Shown: piece after piece, positions 8,479 through 17,151 of the stretch
Layout of the letters: every line of letters starts with the position of its first letter
Numbering within the stretch: the first letter of the stretch is position 1
Assembly (NCBI GenBank): GCA_009838075.1
Contig: VXSG01000096.1
Location: forward strand, 1-64,000
Source of the DNA: Boseongicola sp. SB0665_bin_10
GTDB taxonomy: Bacteria > Pseudomonadota > Alphaproteobacteria > Rhodobacterales > Rhodobacteraceae
Length of the DNA stretch: 64,000 nucleotides
Direction of reading: 5' to 3'
Position numbers and translations under genes: made by a program
Notes under the pieces: generated by a model
What the model was told of the DNA's origin: nothing
The model's input: the letters and a program-made list of their open reading frames with translations, nothing else
Database searches by the model: none

Positions 8479-9213
8479 TTGAAGCGCGCTCTTGCGTGGC
8501 CCATGTTGAACTCGTCCGATCGTCGAATACTTTTTGAGGAACTGGACATCCCGAGCCCGACCAACCTTGAGATCGCGCCCGGCAAGGCGATCCTGATCAA
8601 CGAGGCTGCTGTGGCCACGGGTGTCCCGGCCCGCAAGATCAATCGCCTGATTGATGATGCCGTGCTTCCCAGGTCCGCATGGGTCAAGCTCGGCTCGCGC
8701 CGCGCAGTGCGCGCCTACGCGGTTCCCATGGTCAGCTTTGGTGCGACCGACGGTTCCAAGCTGAGCAAAGGCACGCGGCTGAAAGCCATGCGAGTGATCG
8801 AGAGGTTCGCCACGGAGAACTGGCCCCGCCTTCGCGACGACCCCGGGCATGCGAGGCCCCTGCGGTTTGAGAGCGGCTGCGTCATGATCTCCCTTGGAGA
8901 GCCTGTGAGCGTGGCGATGGCAGGGTTGAACAGACTGAACGATGCGTTTCGTCGCATCGTCGAAGACCCGGAGGTAAGAGGTGGCATCCCCGTCGTGCGC
9001 GGAACCCGGATCAGTGTCCACGAAGTCGCGGACGCACTCGCCGCAGACGGTATGGAGACCGCTTTGGAGGATTTTCCGGCCCTGAGCCGCGAAGATGTTG
9101 AAGCATCTGCGCTTTTTGCCAAGGCACACCCGCGAACCGGACGACCTCGCGTCGGCTCCACGTTTCGGCGTCCTGTCTCGGAAGAGACTGTCAACCTGAC
9201 GGACGCGCATTGA
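8479..9213 (+). CDS. DUF433-type antitoxin with N-terminal HTH
   Basis: A 244-residue protein. The C-terminal part (DPEVRGGIPVVRGTRISVHE ... VADALAADGM) is a clear DUF433 domain, the antitoxin partner of DUF5615 PIN-like toxins. The N-terminal part (ILINEAAVATGVPARKINRL) looks like a MerR/excisionase-type helix-turn-helix, as expected for a DNA-binding antitoxin that represses its own operon. The start is uncertain: TTG at 8479 gives the full frame and ATG at 8503 is an alternative; neither has a strong ribosome site. It is followed 16 bases later by the toxin gene. Confidence 0.8.
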   Translation: MKRALAWPMLNSSDRRILFEELDIPSPTNLEIAPGKAILINEAAVATGVPARKINRLIDDAVLPRSAWVKLGSRRAVRAYAVPMVSFGATDGSKLSKGTRLKAMRVIERFATENWPRLRDDPGHARPLRFESGCVMISLGEPVSVAMAGLNRLNDAFRRIVEDPEVRGGIPVVRGTRISVHEVADALAADGMETALEDFPALSREDVEASALFAKAHPRTGRPRVGSTFRRPVSEETVNLTDAH

Positions 9214-9229
9214 ACAGGGGCAGGCATTC

Positions 9230-9658
9230 GTGAAGTTCCTTGTCGACGAGTGCTTGTCCACGGTCTTGGTCGACATGGCCGTGGAAGCAGGACATGTTGG
9301 AAGCGCACATGTCACACGGCGGGGCATGGCGGGCGGGAAGGACCATCAGTTGATACAAGCCGTCATTGATGGCGACTGGACGCTCGTGACCCGAGACTCG
9401 GGCGATTTCCGACCGAGACAAGGAAGCGCCAGCCCGGGACCATGCCATGTCGGCCAGCCGCTGCATGCAGGTCTTGTCTGTCTCAACTTGCCGCCGGGCT
9501 CAGGCAGAGTTGACCAATTGTCGCACTTTCAAGTCGCGTTGGACTGCATCGGCAATCCGGGTGACCTGGCAAACAAGGTGATCGAAGTCGATCCTTGCTC
9601 CGCAAACTTGGAACAAGCGGTTCCCAGGATCCGTGATTTTCCAGAGTGCGAGACTTGA
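9230..9658 (+). CDS. DUF5615 PIN-like toxin
   Basis: A 142-residue protein starting with GTG behind an AGGGGCAGG-like ribosome site. The opening MKFLVDECLSTVLVDMAVEA and the later WTLVTRDSGDF are the conserved acidic motifs of the DUF5615 PIN-like ribonuclease family. Residues after the second motif (RPRQGSASPGPCHVGQPLHA) look like a small insertion relative to the family before HAGLVCLNLP resumes. It pairs with the upstream DUF433 gene as a type II toxin-antitoxin module. Confidence 0.8.
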   Translation: MKFLVDECLSTVLVDMAVEAGHVGSAHVTRRGMAGGKDHQLIQAVIDGDWTLVTRDSGDFRPRQGSASPGPCHVGQPLHAGLVCLNLPPGSGRVDQLSHFQVALDCIGNPGDLANKVIEVDPCSANLEQAVPRIRDFPECET

Positions 9659-9789
9659 ACACGGGAGTATCGTCAAGTGATCCCGTCGCTCTCAAGGCGT
9701 CTGCACAGGAGTTCGTGTGCACGTGTGCGACTCACCAAATGTGCAGATCATATCGGTGAAATGCGTGCGTGCCCTGGCCGAAATGAAGA

Positions 9790-10081
9790 TCAGTCGTTGC
9801 CGTGGTCGGGCTCGAACTCCATCTCCCTCTCGACACCCAGCGTATGGTAGATTTCGATTCCTGCGCAATCCAGCTCTTCGGTGCCGTCCAACGCAAGTTT
9901 GCATACCGGGCATTTGAACTCCCCGGAAGAGAGTTCCTTCTCCACGGTCTCCCAGGCCGTGCAGTCGTCAAGCCGCGTGTCGACGGCGTCTTCAGCCAAT
10001 CTGATTGCCGGCCAGAAATACCTTGCCATTGCAAGCCGGGCACTCCAGGGGCCGTTCCTCGTCCAAGACCCATGTGAAGAG
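9790..10081 (-). pseudogene. Frameshifted zinc-finger (CPAC/CPVC) gene remnant
   Basis: Two reading frames on the minus strand join into one zinc-finger protein. The first (about 10081-9991) reads VLDEERPLECPACNGKVFLA and then hits a stop. The second, shifted by one base near 9995, reads on through SSGEFKCPVCKLALDGTEEL to FEPDHGND at 9790. Together they give paired CPAC and CPVC knuckles of a single zinc ribbon. No intact start is visible upstream (a TAG lies just before). I do not recognise the parent family. Confidence 0.55.
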
Positions 10082-10095
10082 ATTTCGCTAACCAC

Positions 10096-10563
10096 CTGGG
10101 TCGGGCGAATCGGATTCGAAGCACCAGATTCAGGAATTCGCTGCGAGGGTGCGAACCTGCCTCTGCACGCCTGCGCGCCTGCCCGACTGGAACGGCAAGG
10201 AATTGCCGCCGGGCTCCTTTCCGGAATTGGGGCGTCCGCATCGGCTGATCATGGATGCATCGCCCACCCGCTTCTCTTGATCAATTTCGCGAACTCCCGG
10301 TCCAAGATCTCAACCGGAACTGATCGCATTGGTCCCGTCCGGTCGCCTGCATGCGGCACTCATGATCGGGCACGTGGCGGTCAGGATGCAAGTGGGTCCA
10401 TGCGCCGCATGAATGATGTTCGGAGAGGGCACCGGCCAGCTCGCCGGTACGCCGGACATAGAGACCTGTTGTCGAAAGCTAAAGCATTTCAAATTCTTAT
10501 GCCCAAGAATTCACGTCCGCCAAATCCGGTCTGCGACTCCCAAAGGACGTCGAGTTCAGGAGT
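10096..10563. other. Intergenic stretch, no supported gene
   Basis: Several open frames cross this stretch on both strands, but none has a credible start, ribosome site or recognisable motif. It lies between the broken zinc-finger gene and the end of the CMD gene and may be decayed coding sequence. Confidence 0.4.
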
Positions 10564-10968
10564 TCAGGGCTCATTGGCCGGAAGATGCCCCGCCTCCTGC
10601 AGCACCTTGCGTGCGACGCGAAAGCAGTCAAGTGCCTGCGGCACGCCGCAATAGATTCCGACGACATGGACAATCGCGCGAATCTCTTCCGCCGACACGC
10701 CGTTGTTCAATGCGCCGCGACAGTGAAGCTCCCACTCATGCATCTTTCCCAGCGCACCGATCATCGACAGGTTCATCATGCTGCGGGTCTTTGCATCGAT
10801 CGCATCGTCACCCCAGCCGAATCCCCAACACCAGGCGGTCATCGCCTCCTGAAACGGGCGCGTGAAATCGTCCGCCGCCGCAAGGTTCTTCTCCACGTAT
10901 TCCGAACCGAGCGTCGCCTTTCTCCGCTTCAATCCAACCTCGAACAGTTCCGCGTCTAGTTTTCCCAT
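10564..10968 (-). CDS. Carboxymuconolactone decarboxylase family protein
   Basis: A 134-residue protein of the CMD/PcaC family. HCRGALNNGVSAEEIRAIVH and the following VVGIYCGVPQALDCFRVARK are the conserved core of the PcaC-type branch, with His and a single Cys rather than the CxxC of AhpD peroxidases. Such small hexameric enzymes act on lactones or beta-keto acids. It is the last gene of the leftward arm of the catabolic island, 239 bases after the sulfotransferase gene. Substrate unknown. Confidence 0.82.
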   Translation of the reverse strand: MGKLDAELFEVGLKRRKATLGSEYVEKNLAAADDFTRPFQEAMTAWCWGFGWGDDAIDAKTRSMMNLSMIGALGKMHEWELHCRGALNNGVSAEEIRAIVHVVGIYCGVPQALDCFRVARKVLQEAGHLPANEP

Positions 10969-11207
10969 GCTGATCTCCCGATCTGGTGACTTTCATGAAT
11001 GCCTCGGGTCGAAGACCCGCACGTTTCCCGACCCCTGTTCCTGCCGCACGGCAATTGCCTCCTGCGTCCAAACCCGTTCGCAACCTCCGTCTTGCACGGC
11101 GGCTCCCGCAATCACGACGCCGGGAACGGCCCCGCGAAGCCATGAACGCGCCTCAAGACGACACTGGGCGCATGACCTATCGCAACATCCCCGTAGCGCC
11201 TCACTCG

Positions 11208-11948
11208 TCAAGGGGTCAGGCGACGGGCATGAAGCCGGTCGTAATGCGGCTTCATCCGGCGATGGATCTGCTGCACGCGCGGTGGCATGTCCTCAAGCTC
11301 CATGTAGTTCCTTCGCTGGGGCGCCAATCCCGTCGAGCGTGCGAGGTTGGCATGAAACGAGCCACCATCCCACCAGCTATGCGCCGACGGGTCTCCGCCC
11401 GCCGCCCATGACAGCGCCTCCGGAACGAAGGGAATCCCGACCGCGTTGCAGAAGGCCCTGATCATCTTCGCCGGGCATTCCAGAAGATCGTCGCTGTCAA
11501 TGACCGGAGGCGCCCTGCCCTCAAGCGCACTCACCAGGTCGAAGAGCGCCCGCATTTCAGGGAAGCCGACTTCGCCTTCGTGAACGTCCGGCCACTTGTC
11601 AATGAGCGACGCAATGGTCTTTGCGGGATCGCGTATGAGAAAGGCATGCGTGAAACGGGACAGGAACTCGGGATTCCACATGTGGCTGATGTAGTGGGGG
11701 AAATCCTTGAGAAAGACCGGACCCCTCGCGGCGCGGGCCTGGATGTCTTCCCAGGCGCTCTCAAGCGTGAGCCCCGGGGTGGTCTTCGCTCCCGGCTCGA
11801 ACCGATGCCAGAGCGGAGCTTCGCCCTGGTACCATGCCTCGCCGAACGGTTCGTGGAGGCAGTCAAAGTCCCCGCGCTGGCGCATCATCCACTCAAAGGC
11901 GGTCGACGTGGAGCGGGGCACCGCCCAGAGAGCAAGGATCTTATGCAT
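11208..11948 (-). CDS. PAPS-dependent sulfotransferase family protein
   Basis: A 246-residue cytosolic protein. WAVPRSTSTAFEWMMRQRGD near the N-terminus matches the 5'-phosphosulfate loop of sulfotransferases, and FLIRDPAKTIASLIDKW the 3'-phosphate site. The ATG at 11948 places the P-loop near residue 10, as is normal for this family; a longer in-frame extension upstream looks unrelated. In alphaproteobacterial catabolic clusters such proteins often occur without a known acceptor, and some related P-loop enzymes have other activities. It lies 107 bases after the AMDase-like gene. Confidence 0.75.
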   Translation of the reverse strand: MHKILALWAVPRSTSTAFEWMMRQRGDFDCLHEPFGEAWYQGEAPLWHRFEPGAKTTPGLTLESAWEDIQARAARGPVFLKDFPHYISHMWNPEFLSRFTHAFLIRDPAKTIASLIDKWPDVHEGEVGFPEMRALFDLVSALEGRAPPVIDSDDLLECPAKMIRAFCNAVGIPFVPEALSWAAGGDPSAHSWWDGGSFHANLARSTGLAPQRRNYMELEDMPPRVQQIHRRMKPHYDRLHARRLTP

Positions 11949-12055
11949 TGCGGTCCCGCACCATTCGGGAGGGCACGACCAAGGCAGGTCCGGGCGGCGA
12001 TTCCGCCGGAACACCGCAGACCGTCATCGACGGTGCCATGTCCGTTCCGACACGT

Positions 12056-12880
12056 TCAGTCATGCAGGCTTTCCAGCAACCGGCCCTGTGGCGTCACCGG
12101 GGCGAGCCCCAATGTCTTGAAGACGCGCCAGTACAGCGCCGTGTCGTGCCCGACGACGGGCTTGCCGAGCCGTTCTTCCAGTTCTCGCGCAAGATGCGCC
12201 GGCCTCTGCGGAAGCCCGTGCGGTCCGGACCGAAAGTTGCACATGCCGTTGATCAGGTACGCGTCCGCAGCCGGCGCCTGTTCAGCGACATGCTCGAAGC
12301 TCCTGAATGCCAGATCGCCGTCGAAAACCCATCGGCAGGCATTGATCTCTTCCTGGCTTTCGAACCAGCCCTGGTCGCGAAAGTTGCCTGCCCAGAGCAC
12401 CTCGAAGCCCGCATCCTCCAGAAAGGCCCTCGTACCCTGCCACCATTCCGGCCAGTGATAGGCGGCATTCAACGCGACCTTTTCGACGTTGAGAGCGCGC
12501 AGGGCCTCCACCATTGCATAGCCTGCCATGTGAAACGCGAGCCCGTACCTGTCGGACAAGGCGCTGCAATGCTCGCGGATGCCGTCGACGCCAAGGCCTG
12601 ACGCGTGGACCCAGTTCGACCCGACCTGCGCCGCGACGTCTGCGCCGTTTCTGGCCATGCAGTGGCAGAATTCGTCCATCATGCCGAAATTGGCCTTCCG
12701 CTGGTCAATGCCGTGAGCATAGTCGGGCACGTGGAGCATCCAGCCGTGGACGCCCACGGTGTCCGGCGCCATCCGGAGGAAATCGGACGGCGCAGCGTCG
12801 TAGTCGAAGGGCGGGCAGGTGAATCCCACCTGGTGCGGGAAGAGCTTGTGCTCCGCCTGCCATGTTTCGGGCATCTTCAC
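12056..12880 (-). CDS. AMDase / maleate isomerase-like protein
   Basis: A 274-residue member of the Asp/Glu racemase fold group (maleate cis-trans isomerase / arylmalonate decarboxylase branch). The C-terminal catalytic cysteine is visible in LINGMCNFRSG (Cys214). The equivalent of the N-terminal cysteine is replaced: VAAQVGSNWVHASG carries Gly87-Ser88. One cysteine is the arrangement of arylmalonate decarboxylase, whereas racemases and maleate isomerase use two. It may therefore decarboxylate or isomerise rather than racemise. Its start overlaps the stop of the GFA gene (12877-12880). Confidence 0.75.
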   Translation of the reverse strand: MKMPETWQAEHKLFPHQVGFTCPPFDYDAAPSDFLRMAPDTVGVHGWMLHVPDYAHGIDQRKANFGMMDEFCHCMARNGADVAAQVGSNWVHASGLGVDGIREHCSALSDRYGLAFHMAGYAMVEALRALNVEKVALNAAYHWPEWWQGTRAFLEDAGFEVLWAGNFRDQGWFESQEEINACRWVFDGDLAFRSFEHVAEQAPAADAYLINGMCNFRSGPHGLPQRPAHLARELEERLGKPVVGHDTALYWRVFKTLGLAPVTPQGRLLESLHD

Positions 12881-13287
12881 GTCCCGGCATCCCTCGGCGG
12901 CGCGTCGAAGTCCTGACAGCCCGGCAATGCGCCCAGGTCTTCAAGCCAGGATGCACGGGAACGAAGCACGACCTGAGCGGTCGGCCGGTAGTCCATGCCG
13001 TCATCCAGCGTCGCGGCATGGATATGGATTTCGCCCGGCCATTTCTCGGACTGGAAATACAGCCGGGTGCCACAGTTCCGGCAAAACCCGCGCCACGTGC
13101 CCCGGGAACTCTCGAAGCGATTGACGTCTCCCGTCCAGGCAACGGATTCTGGTGCGAGCCCGACAAAGGCGGTGAAGGGTGACGAGGTCGCGCGTCGGCA
13201 ATCCTCGCAATGACAGACCAGGTTGCGCGTGACCGGACCAGGTGCCGACCATGAGACCCGGCCACACAGGCAACGCCCGGTCAACAT
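12877..13287 (-). CDS. GFA family zinc protein
   Basis: A 136-residue protein with the full GFA zinc signature: GRCLCGRVSW, VCHCEDCRRATSSPF and FCRNCGTRLYF. The family is named for glutathione-dependent formaldehyde activation, although that activity is established for few members. The start MLTGRCLCGRV at 13287 fits the family length. It lies between a Rieske oxygenase, which would release formaldehyde if it demethylates, and the AMDase-like gene it overlaps. Confidence 0.85.
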   Translation of the reverse strand: MLTGRCLCGRVSWSAPGPVTRNLVCHCEDCRRATSSPFTAFVGLAPESVAWTGDVNRFESSRGTWRGFCRNCGTRLYFQSEKWPGEIHIHAATLDDGMDYRPTAQVVLRSRASWLEDLGALPGCQDFDAPPRDAGT

Positions 13288-13386
13288 GGTCAACTCCTGG
13301 CCCCACGGCGGTGACTGCAAGCCGCCACGACCGTTCCGGGAGCGGAATCGGCATGGGCTTTCGACACGGGCGGGACAGGGGCGGCG

Positions 13387-14466
13387 CTAAACATCCACGG
13401 CCTCCCGCATCCATCGCTGCAGATGCATGACCGAGTGCTCGGAGTTGACGCCGCAATTCGGATCGATCACCAGCGGTCCCGGCGCATAGCCGCGCGACCG
13501 AAGGCCTCGCTGCACGGACTCGACCAGACGAATGTCCTCTTCGACCGTCGTCTCCCTGTCCTGTCGGGCAAGGTCGAGAATCACGTCGCTCGTCTCCCCT
13601 TCAACCGCGTACCACCCGCGCCAGACCACGACCCGGTCCACGTCGAGCGGACGCCAGTGATAGGTGTTGAGCACGTTTCCCGGATAGGCCTGGAAACTGA
13701 ACGCGGGCCAGAGAAACCAGCTTGAATACTCCTCCGCGTGAGCACGGGACCGATCAATTTCGTAGGTCATGTCATCGAGGTTCTGGCATTCTGTCGTGTG
13801 GCGCAGGCAGTAGCCTTGCGGCCGTATGTCGTAGGTCTCGGCCTTGACCACGCCGGTTGCGAATGTCGGGTGGTTGAGGCTGCAATGGTAGCATTCGGAA
13901 TAGTTCTCCACCGACACCTTCCAGTTGCAGCTCTCCGGGATCTCGATCCATTGAACCGGATGCAGGCACTCCCAGTCCGGCACCCAGGTCCGCAGCTCGT
14001 CCTGGACGCCCGGAAACCAGTCGTCCATGGAACTTGCCTTCGGATCCAGGTTGACGAAGACAAAGCCGAGGAACACCTCGGTCCTGACCTCGGTGAGGCA
14101 GACCTTCGACCTGTCGAAACCCTGGACCGCTCCGATGTTCGGGCCGGAGCGCAATTCGCCCGTCAATTCGTAGGTCCATGAGTGATACGGACAGACCAGA
14201 AGCCGCTTCGTCCCGGTCCCGCTGACGAGCTGGTGCGCACGATGCTGACAGACATTGTAGAAGGTTCGGATGACGCCGTCCTTGCCCTTGATCGCAAACA
14301 GGCTCTCGCCCGCGATCTCGAACGTCACGTAGTCACCGCCATTCCGAAGCGCGCTTGCGTGGCATGCGAACTGCCATGTCCGGGACAGCAACCCGCCCCT
14401 TTCCGCCTCGAAGACGTCCGGGTCGGTGTAGTAGCGGGCCGCGAGCGAACGAACCGGGTCAGCCAT
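13387..14466 (-). CDS. Rieske non-heme iron oxygenase, alpha subunit
   Basis: A 359-residue oxygenase from the ATG at 14466, which has AGGGAA upstream; in-frame ATGs at 14487 and 14514 are alternatives. The Rieske [2Fe-2S] ligands are Cys73, His75 (YNVCQHRAHQL) and Cys92, His95 (LLVCPYHSWTY). The mononuclear iron ligands are His194 and His199 in ENYSECYHCSLNHP, with Asp311 (VEEDIRLVESVQRGL) the likely third. The sequence resembles the betaine/choline/carnitine oxygenase branch that N-demethylates or cleaves quaternary amines. No reductase gene lies next to it. It leads the leftward arm and is divergent from the alcohol dehydrogenase gene. Confidence 0.9.
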   Translation of the reverse strand: MADPVRSLAARYYTDPDVFEAERGGLLSRTWQFACHASALRNGGDYVTFEIAGESLFAIKGKDGVIRTFYNVCQHRAHQLVSGTGTKRLLVCPYHSWTYELTGELRSGPNIGAVQGFDRSKVCLTEVRTEVFLGFVFVNLDPKASSMDDWFPGVQDELRTWVPDWECLHPVQWIEIPESCNWKVSVENYSECYHCSLNHPTFATGVVKAETYDIRPQGYCLRHTTECQNLDDMTYEIDRSRAHAEEYSSWFLWPAFSFQAYPGNVLNTYHWRPLDVDRVVVWRGWYAVEGETSDVILDLARQDRETTVEEDIRLVESVQRGLRSRGYAPGPLVIDPNCGVNSEHSVMHLQRWMREAVDV

Positions 14467-14680
14467 TGATGCAGTTCCCTGGCTCATGGACGCGGTGACG
14501 GGCACGCCCGACATTTACGGGTGGTGCGCGACATTCCGCCTCCGGGGCGCCAGTCTGTCCGTTCGCGAGCAAGCTCCACATGCGCCTCGGGTAATGCGTT
14601 GATGCCATGCCTCATTGACGATGGTAAAATCGTGCGATTAGCCTGTCGAGCAGTTTCACGCGCTTCAGGAACGGATTCTC

Positions 14681-15763
14681 ATGGCCATGCCCGAAACAAT
14701 GACAGCGATGGTCACTCTCGGCCATGGCGGAATGGACCGGATGGTCCTTCATACCGACTGGCCCCGACCCGACCCGGCCCCCGGAGAGGTGCTGATCAAG
14801 GTCGGCGCATGCGGCCTGAACAACACTGATGTCAACACGCGTTCCGGCTGGTACTCGAAGGCGGTCACCGAGCGCACGACCGGCGACGGATTCGATGTGG
14901 CGGGACAGGACGATCCAAGCTGGGGCGGCGCGCCGATCACCTTTCCTCGCATCCAGGGTGCCGATGCATGCGGCGAGATTGTGGCTGTCGGGAACGGCGT
15001 GGACCCGGCCCGCATCGGAGCGCGCGTGATCACCGACAACTGGATTCGCGATGCGGAGGATCCCGGGAACAGGAACAGGGTCGGGTATCTTGGCTCGGAA
15101 CGCGACGGCGGATTCGCGGAATACACGACCGTTCCGTCACGGAACGCCCTGACCGTCCGGTCCGAGATGACGAGTCCGGAACTCGCCACGTTTTCCTGCT
15201 CGTATTCCACCGCGCTCGGAATGCTGGAACGCGCGCAGGTCGACGCCTCGGACACCGTTCTTGTCACAGGCGCATCCGGCGGTGTCGGCGGGGCCCTTGT
15301 CCAGCTCGCAAAGATCCAGGGCGCAAGGGTCGTGGCCATGGCTTCGGAAGCCAAGCACTCCGAGGTCTCCGCCCTTGGCGCCGACCGCGTCCTGCCACGG
15401 GACGCCGGAGATCTCCGCTCCGCCCTCAAGGACGAGACGGTCAGCGTCGTCGCCGACATCGTTGGCGGCCCGGCTTGGCCCTCCCTCATAGACGTCCTCG
15501 AGCGGGGTGGCCGCTACACGTGCTCGGGCGCGATTGCCGGCCCGATCGTGGAGTTCGACCTCAGGACGTTCTATCTCAACGACCTGACATTCACCGGGTC
15601 GACGGTGATCGGCGAAGACGTGATGCCGGAACTCGTCCGGCTGATCGAGGCGGGCAAGGTCAAGCCGAACCTCGCCGCAACCTGGCCGCTTGAGGAGCTT
15701 CATGCGGCACAGGCCGCCTTCATCGCCAAGAAGCATGTCGGCAACATCGTCGTGATTCCATGA
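14681..15763 (+). CDS. Zinc-free MDR alcohol dehydrogenase / quinone reductase-type
   Basis: A 360-residue medium-chain dehydrogenase/reductase. The N-terminal GroES-like half has GACGLNNTDVNTRSGWY, where zinc alcohol dehydrogenases would have Cys/His ligands, so the catalytic zinc is probably absent. The Rossmann half has VLVTGASGGVGGALVQLAKI for NAD(P)H binding. It would oxidise or reduce an alcohol or enone intermediate of the pathway. The ATG at 14681 has an AGGAA ribosome site. It heads the rightward arm of the island. Confidence 0.87.
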   Translation: MAMPETMTAMVTLGHGGMDRMVLHTDWPRPDPAPGEVLIKVGACGLNNTDVNTRSGWYSKAVTERTTGDGFDVAGQDDPSWGGAPITFPRIQGADACGEIVAVGNGVDPARIGARVITDNWIRDAEDPGNRNRVGYLGSERDGGFAEYTTVPSRNALTVRSEMTSPELATFSCSYSTALGMLERAQVDASDTVLVTGASGGVGGALVQLAKIQGARVVAMASEAKHSEVSALGADRVLPRDAGDLRSALKDETVSVVADIVGGPAWPSLIDVLERGGRYTCSGAIAGPIVEFDLRTFYLNDLTFTGSTVIGEDVMPELVRLIEAGKVKPNLAATWPLEELHAAQAAFIAKKHVGNIVVIP

Positions 15764-15926
15764 TCCACGCGGTGAAGAACGCTCTGTGCACGGGAGTGCT
15801 TCGGACAGGCGCGGAGGTCGGCGGCTGCGCCTTGCTCCAAGGGGTTTGCATGCCGTCCGCATTCAGATTGACAGCGAACCTGGAGCACGCTCCTGACCGC
15901 CCGGGACATGCAGGACTTCCCAATCC

Positions 15927-17039
15927 ATGAAGATCACCCGCATCTCGGTCTACAAGGCAGACCTTCCGCTCGAACACCCGTACTGGCTTTCGGGCGGACG
16001 GCTCAAGTTCGAGGTCCTCGATGCCACTTTCGTCAGGGTCGACACTGACGCCGACCTGTCCGGATGGGGCGAGGGAACGCCTTGGGGCCACACATACGTT
16101 GCCGCGCATGGCCCCGGAATCAGGGCAGGCATCGAGACCATGGCTCCGTTTGTCCTAAACCTCGATCCACGGCGGGTGCTGGATGTGGAACGCGCCATGG
16201 ACCTCGCGCTGCCTGGGCATCTCCACGCCAAGGCTCCCGTCGACATGGCCTGCTGGGACATCGCGGGCCAGGCTGCCGGCGTGCCGATCTCGGACCTCAT
16301 GGGAGGCGGCTCCCGGACGCCCGCGCCCATCGCCTCTTCGGTCGGCGCCAGGACAATCGAAGATACGCGCGACGTCATGAACCGGTATCGCGAACGCGGC
16401 TACATGGCCCATTCCGTCAAGATCGGCGGTGACGTCGACCTGGACGTGGCACGAATCCGGGACGTGGAGGCGCACCGCGGGCCGAACGAGATCATCCTCT
16501 ATGACGTGAATCGAGGCTGGACCCGCCAGCAGGCTCTTCGCGTGATGCAGGCGACAGAGGATCTCCGCGTCATGTTCGAGCAGCCATGCGAGTCCCTTGA
16601 CGACATCGCTGCCATCCGTCCGCTGCATTCCGCACCGGTGAGCGTGGACGAGAGCCTCGTGACGCTTCAGGACGCCACGCGCATAGCCCGCGACGGCCTT
16701 GCGGAAGTGTTCGGCATCAAGCTCAACCGGGTCGGTGGATTGACCAAGGCCGCGCGCATGCGCGACGTCGCGCTTGCCCACGGCATTGACATGTTCATCA
16801 TGGCAACCGGCGGATCGGTACTGGCCGACGCCGAGGCGCTCCACCTCGCCGCCACTGTGCCGGACGCGCATCGGTTGGCGGTCTGGGCGTGCCAGGACAT
16901 GTTGACCAAGGACATTGCCCCGGGCCAGGGGCCGCGCAACAGGGACGGCCATCTGCATCTTCCCGAATCACCGGGCCTTGGGGTTCATCCCGACGAGGCG
17001 GCCCTCGGCGATCCGGTTGCGGTCTACGAATCGTCATGA
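15927..17039 (+). CDS. Enolase superfamily enzyme, cis-3-hydroxyproline dehydratase-like
   Basis: A 370-residue MR/MLE-type enolase-superfamily protein. The N-terminal capping domain has PYWLSGGRLKFE and GWGEGTPWGHTYVAAHGPGI, which recall cis-3-hydroxy-L-proline dehydratases. Metal ligands are Asp193 (LYDVNRGW), Glu218 (FEQPCE) and Asp241 (SVDES). Catalytic lysines are Lys165 (HSVKIGG) and Lys265 (GIKLNRVGG). The eighth strand reads MFIMATGGS, where its paralogue downstream has MCIEDTWGS. It would abstract the alpha proton of an amino or imino acid and eliminate water or epimerise. Substrate is inferred from family resemblance only. Confidence 0.82.
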   Translation: MKITRISVYKADLPLEHPYWLSGGRLKFEVLDATFVRVDTDADLSGWGEGTPWGHTYVAAHGPGIRAGIETMAPFVLNLDPRRVLDVERAMDLALPGHLHAKAPVDMACWDIAGQAAGVPISDLMGGGSRTPAPIASSVGARTIEDTRDVMNRYRERGYMAHSVKIGGDVDLDVARIRDVEAHRGPNEIILYDVNRGWTRQQALRVMQATEDLRVMFEQPCESLDDIAAIRPLHSAPVSVDESLVTLQDATRIARDGLAEVFGIKLNRVGGLTKAARMRDVALAHGIDMFIMATGGSVLADAEALHLAATVPDAHRLAVWACQDMLTKDIAPGQGPRNRDGHLHLPESPGLGVHPDEAALGDPVAVYESS

Positions 17040-17151
17040 CCGTGCGCCTCTTTGCAGGACTTGGACAGGCAGCCTGTGTTGCAGGCACCGAAGAAATTCC
17101 CGCCATCGGCTCATGGCATCGAGATCCTCGTGCGGCGGCAGGTGCGCGTCC

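Noticed and set aside
10080-10210. A TTCGAATCC stretch on the minus strand that resembles a tRNA T-loop
   Set aside because: No T-stem, anticodon arm or acceptor stem can be paired around it.
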